From: Chloroflexota bacterium | GTDB lineage: Bacteria; Chloroflexota; JAJPGV01 | Length of the DNA: 64,000 nt | Reading direction: 5' to 3' | Assembly (NCBI GenBank): GCA_021325635.1 | Contig: JAJPGV010000062.1 | Span: 44,365-108,364, forward strand | Notes under the pieces: model-generated | Told to the model about the DNA's origin: nothing | What the model saw: only the letters and a program-made list of their open reading frames with translations | The model's database searches: none | Shown here: positions 24,976 to 33,552 of the stretch, piece by piece | Layout: each line of letters starts with the position of its first letter | Numbering within the stretch: position 1 is the first letter of the stretch | Made by a program: the position numbers and the translations under genes

Positions 24976-25977
24976 ATGCCCAAGTACGCCAAGCGGGACC
25001 GCACCGCGCGCCTCCTCGGGGTGGCACATTTACTTCGGCAATACCCCCACGGCCTCAGCGCACAGGAAATCGCCGAGCGAATGGGCACGACGGTTCGTAC
25101 CGCCTACCGTGACGTACACGCACTTGAGGAGGAGGTGGGAATCCCGATTTGGGAAGACCGCGCTCGCTTCGGCGTCCTGGAAGGAGCATTTCTGCCGCCC
25201 CTGAACCTAACCCTGCTCCAGGCTGTTGCATTGCTCCTCAGCGCGAGGCTAATGGCTCGGTTTGAGGATAGGCGTGACGACAACGTCGTTCGCGCATTCG
25301 GGGCGCTCGCCACGGTGTTGCCCTCGCCCATCGCGGAACATGTGTACGCAACGCTCAGCCTGCTTAACACTCGTCCCCGCGATGAGCACTTTTCGGAAAC
25401 CCTCAAGGTACTCGTGCAGGGGTGGGCTGAAGGCCGCAAGGTCATAATCTGCTACCCCCATACTGACCCCGGCGGCAATCAGTCGCCATTGGAGCGGACG
25501 CTCTCTCCTTATTTTGTGGAACCCCATCCGGGCGGGCACAGCTTGTACGTACTGGCCCACGATTCGTTGTCTAACGCTGAGCGCACGTTTAAGGTGGAGC
25601 GGATCCAATCGGCGCGGCTGACCGAGGAGCGGTTCACGGTGCCTGAGGACTTTGATCTTGAGAGGCGCCTGCGGGACTCGTGGATCGTCACGGACGAGGA
25701 GCCTGTCGACGTGCGGCTGCTGTTTCACGACCCAAAAGCTGCAGCTCGTGTGCGCGAGAATCGCTGGCACACTTCCCAGCAAGAGAGCACTCGTGCGGAT
25801 GGAAAGTTGGAACTGCGGTTTACGGTGGCGGGGCTACTCGAAATCCAATCGTGGATCTTGGGCTGGGGTGGATCCGTTGAAGTGCTGGCACCGCGGGAGC
25901 TCCGAGAGGAAATCGCTGCAACTGCAAGAGGCATGGCCGCGCGGTATGACAGCCTAGCTGTCACAGTCCAGGCATAG
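24976..25977 (+). CDS. WYL-domain transcriptional regulator
   Basis: 333 residues: an N-terminal winged helix-turn-helix (about 8-62: LSAQEIAERMGTTVRTAYRD), a helical linker, a WYL domain (about 145-215: SPYFVEPHPGGHSLYVLAHD then RTFKVERIQSARLTEERF) and a C-terminal WCX-like extension ending near ELREEIAATARGMAARYDSL. WYL regulators such as BrxR and CapW control defence loci and sense nucleic-acid ligands. Its last codons overlap the operator at 25947, upstream of the nuclease-helicase gene, and an identical operator precedes the PT locus, so it is the natural candidate regulator. Confidence 0.9.
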   Translation: MPKYAKRDRTARLLGVAHLLRQYPHGLSAQEIAERMGTTVRTAYRDVHALEEEVGIPIWEDRARFGVLEGAFLPPLNLTLLQAVALLLSARLMARFEDRRDDNVVRAFGALATVLPSPIAEHVYATLSLLNTRPRDEHFSETLKVLVQGWAEGRKVIICYPHTDPGGNQSPLERTLSPYFVEPHPGGHSLYVLAHDSLSNAERTFKVERIQSARLTEERFTVPEDFDLERRLRDSWIVTDEEPVDVRLLFHDPKAAARVRENRWHTSQQESTRADGKLELRFTVAGLLEIQSWILGWGGSVEVLAPRELREEIAATARGMAARYDSLAVTVQA

Positions 25978-25980
25978 CCT
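25947..25980 (+). promoter_or_regulatory. WYL-linked operator and -10 element before the nuclease-helicase
   Basis: TGACAGC-CTA-GCTGTCA palindrome (25947-25963, identical over 19 bases to 33489-33507). TAGCCT follows as a -10-like box (25975-25980) exactly 28 bases from the operator start, as in the other copy. ATG 25987 falls at the predicted transcript start, so leaderless translation is likely. Confidence 0.7.
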
Positions 25981-25986
25981 GGGGGC

Positions 25987-28900
25987 ATGCAGCTTCTCGA
26001 ACACCAGCTCGTTCTCAGCGCCACCGACCTCGTGCACTTCCTGGAGTGCGAGCACCTTACCCAGCTCGACCTGGGTGCTGCCCACGGCAAACTCTGGGCG
26101 CCGGAGATTGAAGACCCCGAGGCGGAGGTCCTGCGGCATCGCGGCGCGCAGCACGAGCAGCGTTATCTCAAGCACCTGAAGGCTGAGGGCCGCGATGTGG
26201 TGGAGATTCGCTCGACCGCTGGCGACGCGCTGAGCCGGCACGTCGAGGAGCATGACCAGACGCTCGCGGCTATGTGGGCCGGCGCCGATGTCATTTATCA
26301 GGGGACGTTTTTCGGCGGCGGCTGGCTTGGTCACGCGGACTTCCTGCTGAGGGTCGGGCGGCCAAGTAGCTTGGGGACGTGGAGCTATGAGGTCGCCGAC
26401 ACGAAGCTGGCCCGCAGCGTGAAGGTCGGCGCCCTGCTGCAGATGTGCGCCTACTCCGAGCAGCTGGCCGGCGTGCAGGGCCTCGATCCCGAGCACATGC
26501 ACGTGGTCCTGGGGGACATGAGCGTCGAGTCCCACCGCCTGGCCAATTACGCGGCCTACTACCGATCCGTCAAGCAGCGCTTCCTCGCGGCTATCGGCCA
26601 GCCCCGGGGCGACACTTATCCGGACGCCGTGGCGCACTGTGGCGTGTGCGACTGGAAGGCCTGCTGCGAGGAGCGCCGCCGCGCCGACGACCACCTCTCT
26701 CTCGTGGCTGGCTTGCGGCGTGACCAGACGCGGAAGCTGACCGCGGCCGGCGTCCCGACCTTAGCGGTGCTGGCCGCAAGCGTCGAGCTAGACGCGGTGA
26801 AGGGCATCGGCGACCACACGCTTGCCCGGCTGCGTCAGCAGGCGCGTCTCCAGCTTCGGCAACGTGAGACCGAGCAGGTCCATTACGAGCTGCTGCCGCC
26901 AGATGGTCCAGAGCGCGGCCTGTGCGCGCTGCCAGCGCCGAGCCCAGGCGACCTGTTTTTCGATATGGAAGGCGACCCGTGGGAAGGCGAAGAGGGCCTG
27001 GAGTACCTGTTCGGGCTGGTCGAGCTGGACGGCGGCGACCCTCGCTACCGCGCCTTCTGGGCGCACGATGCGGCCGCGGAGAAGCGGGCCTTTGAAGACT
27101 TCATGGACTACGTGATGCTCCGACTTTCGGATTACCCGGACCTGCACATCTACCACTACGCCTCTTACGAGCCCGACCGAATGAAGCGCCTTATGGGCCG
27201 CTACGGCACGCGCGAGGAAGAGGTGGACCGGCTGCTGCGCGGCGGCGTATTCGTCGACCTATACCAGGTGGTGCGCCAGGGAGTGCGGGTTTCGCAGGAG
27301 TCGTACTCCATTAAGAAGCTGGAGCCGCTGTACATGCCGGCCCGCGAGACTGCTATCACCGAGGGCGGCTCGAGCATCGTGTTTTACGAGCGCTGGATCG
27401 AGTCGCGCGAGCCGGCGATCCTGCAGGACATCGAGGACTACAACCGCGACGACTGCATCTCGACCTGGAGGCTGCGTGACTGGCTGGAGGAGCGACGCGG
27501 CGAAGCGGCCGGCTCGTTTGGCCCGGAGCTGCCGCGGCCGGCGCCGCGCAGCATGGAACCGGCGGAGAGGCTACACGAGCAGGAGACCCAGGTCGCCAGA
27601 CTAGCGGCTAGGCTCACTGCGGACATTCCCGACGACGCGGCCCAGCGCTCACCCGAGCAACAGGGCCGCTGGTTGCTGGCGCAGCTCTTGGGCTGGCACC
27701 GGCGCGAGGACCGGCCCGAATGGTGGGCTTTTTACGAGCGCTTGCGCAAGACAGACGACGAGCTGATGGACGACCCGGACAGCATCGGGGGGCTGAGCTA
27801 CGAGGGCGTGGTCGAAACCGTCAAGCGCTCGCTGGTGCATCGGTATCACTTCAACTCGGAGCAGGAGCATAAGTTCTCGGCCGGCGCCACACCATACGAC
27901 CCACGCACCGAAGCGCCAGCCGGCACGGTCATGGGCGTCGACACTATCACCGGCACGATTGATTTGAAGCGCGGGGCCACGTCCAAGGCGCCGCGCCCGA
28001 CGTCGTTGGTGCCGCCTCCGCCCATCAACAACACCGTCCTACGCGACGGCATCGCCCGTTGTGCTATGTGGCTGGCTGACCACGGGCTGGACAATGCTGG
28101 GCCATACCAGGCGGCGGCGGACCTGCTGGTGCGCCGGCCGCCCCGATTGCGTGGCCTGAACTCCGGTGAACCGCTCCAGCAGGCCGGTGAGTCTGCCCAG
28201 GATGCCGCGGGCCGTCTGGCGCTCTCGCTGGATGGCAACGTGCTGCCCGTTCAGGGCCCGCCCGGTTCGGGCAAGACATTTACCGCCGCTCGGATGATCG
28301 TGGATCTCGTCGCCGCGGGGAAACGTATCGGCGTGACGTCCAACAGCCACAAAGCCATTGGCAACCTGCTCGAGGAGCTTCTCCGCGCCGCCCGCTCGGA
28401 AGACCGAACCATCCGCGTCGTGCAGAAGGTCAACGAAGGTGAGCAGTGTGATGTCGACGTGGCCTGCACCAACTCGAACGCGGATATCGAAGCGGCCCTG
28501 GCAGCGGGCTCAGTGGATGTGGTGGCCGGCACAGCCTGGCTGTTCGCAAGGGAGGCGCTGTCAGAGACGTTCGACACGCTGTTCGTCGACGAGGCCGGCC
28601 AGGTGTCGTTGGCAAACGTGGTGGCCATGAGCGGCTGCGCCCGCAACCTCGTGCTGTTGGGCGACCCTCAGCAGCTGCCGCAGGTTACCAAGGGCACACA
28701 TCCCAAGGGAGCAGAGCAATCGGCGCTTGGGCACCTGCTGGGAGCGCACGCCACCATCCCGGCGGAACTCGGTCTGTTCCTGGACACCACCTGGCGCCTG
28801 CACCCGGACGTCTGCCGCTTCGTATCGGAGATCAGCTACGAGGGGCGGCTGGAGCCCGATTCGTCGTGCGCCCGTCAGTCGCTGGGCGGCCTTACCGGCC

Positions 28901-29427
28901 TACGTTACTACGCGGCGGAGCACCAGCACAATCGCTCGTCCTCGCCTGAGGAGGTGATGCTGGCCAGAGGCCTATTCGACGAACTGCTCCCCGCTAACTG
29001 GACGGCCGCCAACGGCCAGAGCCGTCCGATGGCAATCGAGGACATCCTCGTCGTGGCGCCCTACAACGCCCAGGTAGCCCGCCTCGGCCAAAGCCTGCCG
29101 GCCGGTGCCCGGGTGGGCACCGTGGACAAATTCCAGGGCCAGGAAGCCCCAGTGGTCATCTACTCCTTGGCCACGTCCAGCGCCGACGATCTGCCGCGCA
29201 ACCTGGAGTTCCTGTACAGCCTGAATCGGCTGAACGTTGCCATCTCGCGCGCCCGTGGCTTGGCCATCCTCGTCTGTAGCCCCCTTCTACTCGCGGTTCG
29301 TTGCCGAACCCCGCAACAGATGCGGCTGGCAAACGCACTGTCCCGCTTCATTGAGCTTGCGAGAAGGCAGGCGGCACGAACAGAACGCTCCGGAGTTGAC
29401 GATTCGCGCATGTCGACGCTCACCTGA
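25987..29427 (+). CDS. TM0106-type RecB-like nuclease / DEDD exonuclease / UPF1-type helicase
   Basis: 1,146 residues. Domain order: PD-(D/E)xK RecB-like nuclease with D118 (GHADFL), EVADTK (D138, K140) and Q152/Y156. Next comes a Cys cluster C218/C221/C226/C227, which with C21 may hold an Fe-S cluster. An RNase H-like DEDD exonuclease begins at FFDMEGDPW (325) and ends with YNRDDCISTWRL. The C-terminal superfamily-1 UPF1-like helicase has GPPGSGKTFTAA (about 756), LFVDEAGQVSLANV and GTVDKFQGQEAP. All key residues are present. Such proteins occur in defence islands and near CRISPR loci. Under the WYL-linked operator. Confidence 0.9.
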   Translation: MQLLEHQLVLSATDLVHFLECEHLTQLDLGAAHGKLWAPEIEDPEAEVLRHRGAQHEQRYLKHLKAEGRDVVEIRSTAGDALSRHVEEHDQTLAAMWAGADVIYQGTFFGGGWLGHADFLLRVGRPSSLGTWSYEVADTKLARSVKVGALLQMCAYSEQLAGVQGLDPEHMHVVLGDMSVESHRLANYAAYYRSVKQRFLAAIGQPRGDTYPDAVAHCGVCDWKACCEERRRADDHLSLVAGLRRDQTRKLTAAGVPTLAVLAASVELDAVKGIGDHTLARLRQQARLQLRQRETEQVHYELLPPDGPERGLCALPAPSPGDLFFDMEGDPWEGEEGLEYLFGLVELDGGDPRYRAFWAHDAAAEKRAFEDFMDYVMLRLSDYPDLHIYHYASYEPDRMKRLMGRYGTREEEVDRLLRGGVFVDLYQVVRQGVRVSQESYSIKKLEPLYMPARETAITEGGSSIVFYERWIESREPAILQDIEDYNRDDCISTWRLRDWLEERRGEAAGSFGPELPRPAPRSMEPAERLHEQETQVARLAARLTADIPDDAAQRSPEQQGRWLLAQLLGWHRREDRPEWWAFYERLRKTDDELMDDPDSIGGLSYEGVVETVKRSLVHRYHFNSEQEHKFSAGATPYDPRTEAPAGTVMGVDTITGTIDLKRGATSKAPRPTSLVPPPPINNTVLRDGIARCAMWLADHGLDNAGPYQAAADLLVRRPPRLRGLNSGEPLQQAGESAQDAAGRLALSLDGNVLPVQGPPGSGKTFTAARMIVDLVAAGKRIGVTSNSHKAIGNLLEELLRAARSEDRTIRVVQKVNEGEQCDVDVACTNSNADIEAALAAGSVDVVAGTAWLFAREALSETFDTLFVDEAGQVSLANVVAMSGCARNLVLLGDPQQLPQVTKGTHPKGAEQSALGHLLGAHATIPAELGLFLDTTWRLHPDVCRFVSEISYEGRLEPDSSCARQSLGGLTGLRYYAAEHQHNRSSSPEEVMLARGLFDELLPANWTAANGQSRPMAIEDILVVAPYNAQVARLGQSLPAGARVGTVDKFQGQEAPVVIYSLATSSADDLPRNLEFLYSLNRLNVAISRARGLAILVCSPLLLAVRCRTPQQMRLANALSRFIELARRQAARTERSGVDDSRMSTLT

Positions 29428-29446
29428 TCAGTTGTTGTCGACACTT

Positions 29447-30904
29447 TCAGAAGACGAACGTGACGAGGCTGTCTTTGGCACGTGAGAAAGGGATTCGCAG
29501 TAGCCGACGGTCGTGATATGCCGCTTGTCCGCTTCCTCGAAAGCCGTGCTCTATTTGTTCATAGAGTTCGCGACGTAAGAACACGAATACATGTTGAAAT
29601 TCCAACCCTTTTACGTCGGAGAGCGCCATCCAGTCCTCCCAGTCGCGGCCAATCTTTGACGAAACTGTGAAGGCGTTCGCCTCCTCGAGTAGTTTGCGAA
29701 CCGCGGTGGGAACATCGGCGAGAGAATCAAAAACAGCAAGAATTGGAGTCCAGTGGCGCCAGAGTGGCCGCGACTTCACGCGGGCAAGCTCTTTTCTCAC
29801 ATCCTGTGCTGTCGCTGTCTCGTACGTCTCGAGGTATCCATGGGGGTTCGGGAACTCGATGCCATTTGACAGTTCCGTCACTCCCATTCGCTCGGTCTGA
29901 AAGTCTCGAACTTTTTTCGACGCTAGGAATGGAGTCGAAAGCGCGATGGTGTCAGCGATTTCCTTGACGTGCTCACCGACGTTGGCTTTCTGGCGATAAC
30001 ACTCGGTGAGCGAGAACACTGCGATATCACGCTCGGACACCCATTCCGCGAGATCGTCGTCGCGGGGCGCAAATCGTAGTTGGAGTGGATCGAACGCGTA
30101 AACGCGTAACAGGGGCACTGCCCCTTCGGTAGCGACCGCAAGCCTGCCGAAATCGGCGAGGTGCTCGTACTCAGGGTCGTCGATCAAATGAATGTCGGGA
30201 GGTTCCTCAGCCTCGGCATCGAACCGGAAACGTTCGAAGTCGATCTCTGGAACGCTGGCCTTGATGTACTCCGCTAGTGCGTCGGTGACCGTGATGGCTG
30301 CCTCGTATCCCTGCTCGTGGCAGTACTTAAGCAGATTCAGCAGCACGCTTGTTTTGCCCGTTCCGGGCCCGCCGACAATAAACGCCGTGCGGTATCCATT
30401 TTGTTGGAACGTCTCGTCAGCCAAGTACGCCAGCTCGCAGACCATTCCCTCCTGTTCCAACGAGAGGTCGTAGAGCCATTCCTGGTCGAGTTCTTTTCCG
30501 AATACGGCGAAGTCCAGGCAAGGGTTGCGAGCGAAAAACCGAGGTCCGTCTGCATCAGGCCAGAACTGCCGAGCCGCTGGTGGGGGATTGAGTGCGTCCG
30601 CGTAAAACTTGCCGTAGGTGTACTCCGCAACTACGTTGTGTCCTCCAACGTCGAGCAGATGGAGCCGTTCTGCGCGCCAGGTGACGAGCATCCGATGGCC
30701 GCCAGAAACGTCGACTTCCAATACGTCAGGTAAGTTGGCGTGACGGTCGTATTCCCGCATAAATGCTTCAGGGATCCGCCAAATCCGCCGGACCAGGTCG
30801 TGAACAGCGCCTTCAATTAAGCCCTGGAGCCGTGGGCTGGCCCGCTTGTAAGCCTTATTGAAACGCCGGCTCGCGTGTATGTGCGGGGATAAACAAGAGT
30901 CCAC
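29447..30904 (-). CDS. RelE-fold domain fused to an SF1 helicase-like ATPase
   Basis: 485 residues. The N-terminal about 95 residues follow the RelE/ParE toxin fold: ASRRFNKAYKRASPRLQGLI helix pair, then DVLEVDVSGGHRMLVTWRAE and LHLLDVGGHNVVAEY strands. Then an ATPase: GGPGTGKTS Walker A (178-186), an altered Walker B-like LLRVYAFDPLQL, and C-terminal VKGLEFQHVFVFLRRELY and RIPFSRAKDSLVTF as in UvrD/Upf1-like helicases. The fused toxin-like domain suggests a nuclease or ribosome/RNA-binding head. GTG start. Convergent with the nuclease-helicase, 19 bases apart. Confidence 0.75.
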   Translation of the reverse strand: MDSCLSPHIHASRRFNKAYKRASPRLQGLIEGAVHDLVRRIWRIPEAFMREYDRHANLPDVLEVDVSGGHRMLVTWRAERLHLLDVGGHNVVAEYTYGKFYADALNPPPAARQFWPDADGPRFFARNPCLDFAVFGKELDQEWLYDLSLEQEGMVCELAYLADETFQQNGYRTAFIVGGPGTGKTSVLLNLLKYCHEQGYEAAITVTDALAEYIKASVPEIDFERFRFDAEAEEPPDIHLIDDPEYEHLADFGRLAVATEGAVPLLRVYAFDPLQLRFAPRDDDLAEWVSERDIAVFSLTECYRQKANVGEHVKEIADTIALSTPFLASKKVRDFQTERMGVTELSNGIEFPNPHGYLETYETATAQDVRKELARVKSRPLWRHWTPILAVFDSLADVPTAVRKLLEEANAFTVSSKIGRDWEDWMALSDVKGLEFQHVFVFLRRELYEQIEHGFRGSGQAAYHDRRLLRIPFSRAKDSLVTFVF

Positions 30905-31123
30905 GGCTAGCGAATGGGTCTCCCGTCGCCAGCGTGGCGGACCACTCGCGACGTGACCCGCCTTTTTGCGCCCCGTCCATTAGAAGTGGAGTGCCTCGGG
31001 CCGACCTCCAGCATGGGACCCACTCTACTGGGTGCCTACTCCTCAGTTCAACAAAATGGGAGTAGTCTCGGCGGCTCGGGAGCCATCACGTACGAACGGT
31101 CCTCGCCGACGGATGAGCGCTCG
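30905..31123. other. Gap between TIR and RelE-helicase genes
   Basis: 219 bases with no convincing gene. A weak inverted repeat CTACTCC...GGAGTAG lies near 31036-31066, downstream of the TIR gene; no clear promoter or terminator is visible. Confidence 0.3.
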
Positions 31124-32158
31124 CTATTTGAAACTTAGTGCAATGCGCGTGGAATGTGCCAACATCGCTGCCACACCACGACGGTATCGGTCGTGGATGC
31201 CCCCCTCGACCCGACGGCGCAGCAGAAACCGCGGACGATCAACGACGTTATGCCCCTCGTAAGGGATTAGCGTCTCTACGCCCATTAGACCGCCCCATCC
31301 GGAATCGGGATCGGCGACGACGGCTTGGAAGAACATCGGGTGGTCGTAATTCCAGTAGCGAATCCGCGAGCGAAGAGACTTGTACCGCGGCTGCCGAATT
31401 AATGTTTCCAACGACCTCTTGAACCGTGGTGTCCCGTCGTCCTCTAGCGGGGACCCAAAGCCCAATACCTTCTCATATTCGGCCAACAGCTTTGGCGCCA
31501 GCTGCACAAAATCAATCTGTAGCGATGGCCGATCCGTCAGCATCCATTCAAATCGCTCAGCGAGCGTATCCGCGAGATTCGTCATCGCCGTGCCAGTGAT
31601 AATCAGACGTTCTTGAGCAGTACGCGCCACAGCATGAAAATCGGCATCCCGGGAAGTGTGGCTGCTCGAGGCACGCAGCACCTCGACAACATTACCGTCG
31701 CTTGCATTGTGCAGACTTCGAAGAAACTCCCTCAGCTTCTTGGATGCTTCGCTGATCTTGGTGGTGTATTTCACGAACAGCCGGTCGTAATCACTCGGAA
31801 TGTCGAGCGAACCTTTGATAAGTACAAGGGTCCGGTCAAAACCCAACCGCCCCCAACACCATCCTAGTTCAAGCCACACATTTTGCCGTGCGCGAGCACC
31901 TAGAACTCCGGTGAGGCCCTTGGTGGTGGTCGGCGTTTTAGCTAATGCTCCAAGGTCGTCTGGGGTGGCCAAGATGATTGCAGCATCTGCCTGCAGCAGC
32001 ATCTGTTCAAGCTGTTCTGAGATGGCGCGCCCGGACACGCTCTGGGTTTCAAAGCTTTGGGCCTGAACCAGAGCCTTCTGTCCCTTGAGCCACTTCATCA
32101 GCTCCTCGTAAGCGGTCGCGTCCCGCCCGTGCACAACGAAAACAGTTGGCGGGGTCAT
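31124..32158 (-). CDS. PCTIR-type TIR NADase-like protein
   Basis: 344 residues. Residues 3-130 match the PF10137-type TIR fold (Cap12/PCTIR): TVFVVHGRD, then a Q/S-rich helix, AIILATPDD, QNVWLELGWCWGRLG with probable catalytic E97, LVLIKG and IPSDYDRLFVKY. These domains degrade NAD+ on activation. The C-terminal about 190 residues (ERLIITGTAMTNLADTLAER, LQIDFVQLAP, RIRYWNYDHPMFFQAVV) recall a degenerate PLD-like sensor. No CBASS or Pycsar cyclase is nearby, so it would sense something else or act alone. 51 bases after the methyltransferase gene. Confidence 0.85.
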   Translation of the reverse strand: MTPPTVFVVHGRDATAYEELMKWLKGQKALVQAQSFETQSVSGRAISEQLEQMLLQADAAIILATPDDLGALAKTPTTTKGLTGVLGARARQNVWLELGWCWGRLGFDRTLVLIKGSLDIPSDYDRLFVKYTTKISEASKKLREFLRSLHNASDGNVVEVLRASSSHTSRDADFHAVARTAQERLIITGTAMTNLADTLAERFEWMLTDRPSLQIDFVQLAPKLLAEYEKVLGFGSPLEDDGTPRFKRSLETLIRQPRYKSLRSRIRYWNYDHPMFFQAVVADPDSGWGGLMGVETLIPYEGHNVVDRPRFLLRRRVEGGIHDRYRRGVAAMLAHSTRIALSFK

Positions 32159-32209
32159 AGCGGGGTCAGTTTATAGCAGGCAGCAAGCTATGTCACCTGT
32201 CCGCCACAT

Positions 32210-33064
32210 TCAGGCTTCGAGTTCGATTACCGCCTGAACACCTGAACGTCGACGCCGCGGGGCATACGGACTCGGAAGGTTGCGAAGTCGCGCGATTGTC
32301 GGTTCAACAATGCTGTGCCATTCGCGCCCACACACCCGCAGCAACGATCCGAACAGACGTGCCTCTACAGCCGCAGCAGCCTCCATTGGGGACTGGTAGT
32401 AGGAGAAATAAGCCGGTGGACCGACATGGGCAGCATGAAATCCAGCTGCCTCTGCTAGGAGCAGGTTTTCTCCTGTGGTGCGCCAGGCGAGACCAAGGCG
32501 AGCCTCGCCGCTTCGCGAGAGCTGATCATTCATCGATTCGATGATGTCCGAAATTTCGTCACCGCCGGCTTCGGGAACGCCCACGGGCAGCACAACGTAC
32601 CGACCACCCGGCCGCAGTACGCGTTTAGCTTCTAGAAATACCCTCACAGGATTCCCGACTACATGGGTAAGCCAAATAGAGCAAAGCTGTGCGGCCGAGG
32701 CGTTTCGGAAGGGCAGGTCAAAGGCGTCCGCAAGAACGACCCGACTGCATAGGCGGCGTGCCGCGATGCGAGCCATTCTCGGCGAAAGATCGACCCCGGT
32801 AACGACAAATCCTTTCGCCTGCAGCTGGTAGGCCAGGTTTCCCGTTCCGGTGCCAATGTCGATAACCGGATGCTCACGATGCAAATAGGGCTTGAGAATG
32901 TCGGCGAGGAGTTGTTCACGAGCGCTGGCCCGGCCAAACCGTGCATCGTAATCGACCGCGAGATCTTCGAAGCTGAGCGATCGCACGGTAGGGGAGGCGG
33001 CTGGGAACGTTACTGGACTGGGCGCGATCGTCTCGACCGGGTCCCTTGCCGCTGCGGGCACCAC
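32210..33064 (-). CDS. Class I SAM-dependent methyltransferase
   Basis: 284 residues. Methyltransf_11-type core: FEDLAVDYDARFGRA, motif I VIDIGTGTGNLAYQL, VTGVDLSPRMARIA, ADAFDLPF and RVLRPGGRYVVLPVG. The acceptor is unknown; the family is broad (small molecules, lipids, quinones). Two tandem GTG codons (33064, 33061) follow GGAGAGG; the second has better spacing. A palindrome at 33089 lies over the promoter region. Upstream of and on the same strand as the TIR gene, so both may be co-expressed. Confidence 0.85.
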   Translation of the reverse strand: MVPAAARDPVETIAPSPVTFPAASPTVRSLSFEDLAVDYDARFGRASAREQLLADILKPYLHREHPVIDIGTGTGNLAYQLQAKGFVVTGVDLSPRMARIAARRLCSRVVLADAFDLPFRNASAAQLCSIWLTHVVGNPVRVFLEAKRVLRPGGRYVVLPVGVPEAGGDEISDIIESMNDQLSRSGEARLGLAWRTTGENLLLAEAAGFHAAHVGPPAYFSYYQSPMEAAAAVEARLFGSLLRVCGREWHSIVEPTIARLRNLPSPYAPRRRRSGVQAVIELEA

Positions 33065-33088
33065 ACCTCTCCTTGCAAACTACCGCGG

Positions 33089-33110
33089 ATACTGTACATT
33101 TGAACAGTAT
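33089..33110. promoter_or_regulatory. Palindromic operator resembling an SOS box
   Basis: ATACTGT-N8-ACAGTAT, 25 bases before the methyltransferase start codon. The inner TACTG-N10-CAGTA equals the enterobacterial LexA pattern, which is unexpected here: actinobacterial/Firmicute LexA sites read GAAC-N4-GTTC. Some repressor site is likely; its identity is open. Confidence 0.5.
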
Positions 33111-33130
33111 TGGCTAACTGCCGGCATGTG

Positions 33131-33361
33131 TCAAGCTGCCTCCAACACCTCGAAGGACAGGGTTTGCCTCGAGATTCCCTTGAGACGGAGATCGGCTCGA
33201 TAGGCTCGCAGGGCTTCCATGACGGGAGCGACGCGAGGAACCGTGATGACCGTGATTTGTCTGCCGTCCGGCTCAGTCACGGTCGAGCACGAAAAGCCAT
33301 CATCGGCAGGGGGCGGAAGCAAACGAAGATCGGACGGGGGCTGGGCCATTGAGTTTCTCAT
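33131..33361 (-). CDS. Small hypothetical protein (76 aa)
   Basis: 76 residues, no known family. A Pro-rich start (LRLLPPPADDG) is followed by a strand pair (FSCSTVTEPDGRQITVITVP) and a helix (VAPVMEALRAYRADLRLKGI). ATG start. The upstream region carries TTTGACA-GCTGCG-TGTCAAA, which would cover its promoter. Divergent from the zinc-finger/PT locus. Coding status is likely but not certain. Confidence 0.5.
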   Translation of the reverse strand: MRNSMAQPPSDLRLLPPPADDGFSCSTVTEPDGRQITVITVPRVAPVMEALRAYRADLRLKGISRQTLSFEVLEAA

Positions 33362-33382
33362 GTCAGCAACCTACGCCTTCCT

Positions 33383-33402
33383 TTTGACAGCTGCGTGTCA
33401 AA
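33383..33402. promoter_or_regulatory. Inverted repeat TTTGACA-N6-TGTCAAA
   Basis: Perfect 7-base arms between the divergent 76-residue gene and the PT locus. Half-sites TGACAGC/TGTCA resemble the WYL-linked operator 90 bases away, so it may be a weaker or related site. The left arm read on the minus strand includes TTGACA, a -35 match. Confidence 0.45.
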
Positions 33403-33488
33403 GTCGACTCCCGTCCGCTCAGCTGGAGCCGGTCTTTTTCAAGGTCGATTTGGATTCGGCCCCGTTGGAAGTTCCGCCAGCAGATTTG

Positions 33489-33522
33489 TGACAGCCTAGC
33501 TGTCACACAGGCGGCCTAGCCT
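33489..33522 (+). promoter_or_regulatory. WYL-linked operator and -10 element heading the PT locus
   Basis: TGACAGCCTAGCTGTCACA (33489-33507), identical to 25947-25965, with TAGCCT at 33517-33522, again 28 bases from the operator start. A transcript starting near 33529 would carry the AGGAGG at 33541 and the TTG start at 33553. Confidence 0.7.
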
Positions 33523-33552
33523 GACGTCAGAAGACGTTGAAGGAGGTCTAGC

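Noticed and set aside
24690..25088. A 132-residue reading for the SAM-like small gene
   Set aside because: The upstream part overlaps the divergent WYL gene and its promoter, and is not protein-like; GTG 24872 with AAGGGG fits better.
30908..31012. A 34-codon minus-strand frame in the gap before the RelE-helicase gene
   Set aside because: Arg-rich translation without a ribosome-binding site or any conserved-looking pattern.
31124..32158. TIR protein as part of a CBASS or Pycsar locus
   Set aside because: No CD-NTase or Pycsar cyclase is present in the window; neighbours are a methyltransferase and a RelE-helicase fusion.
33363..33506. A 47-codon minus-strand frame starting inside the WYL-linked operator
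   Set aside because: It would overlap both palindromes, an opposite frame looks equally protein-like, and third-position GC does not decide between them.
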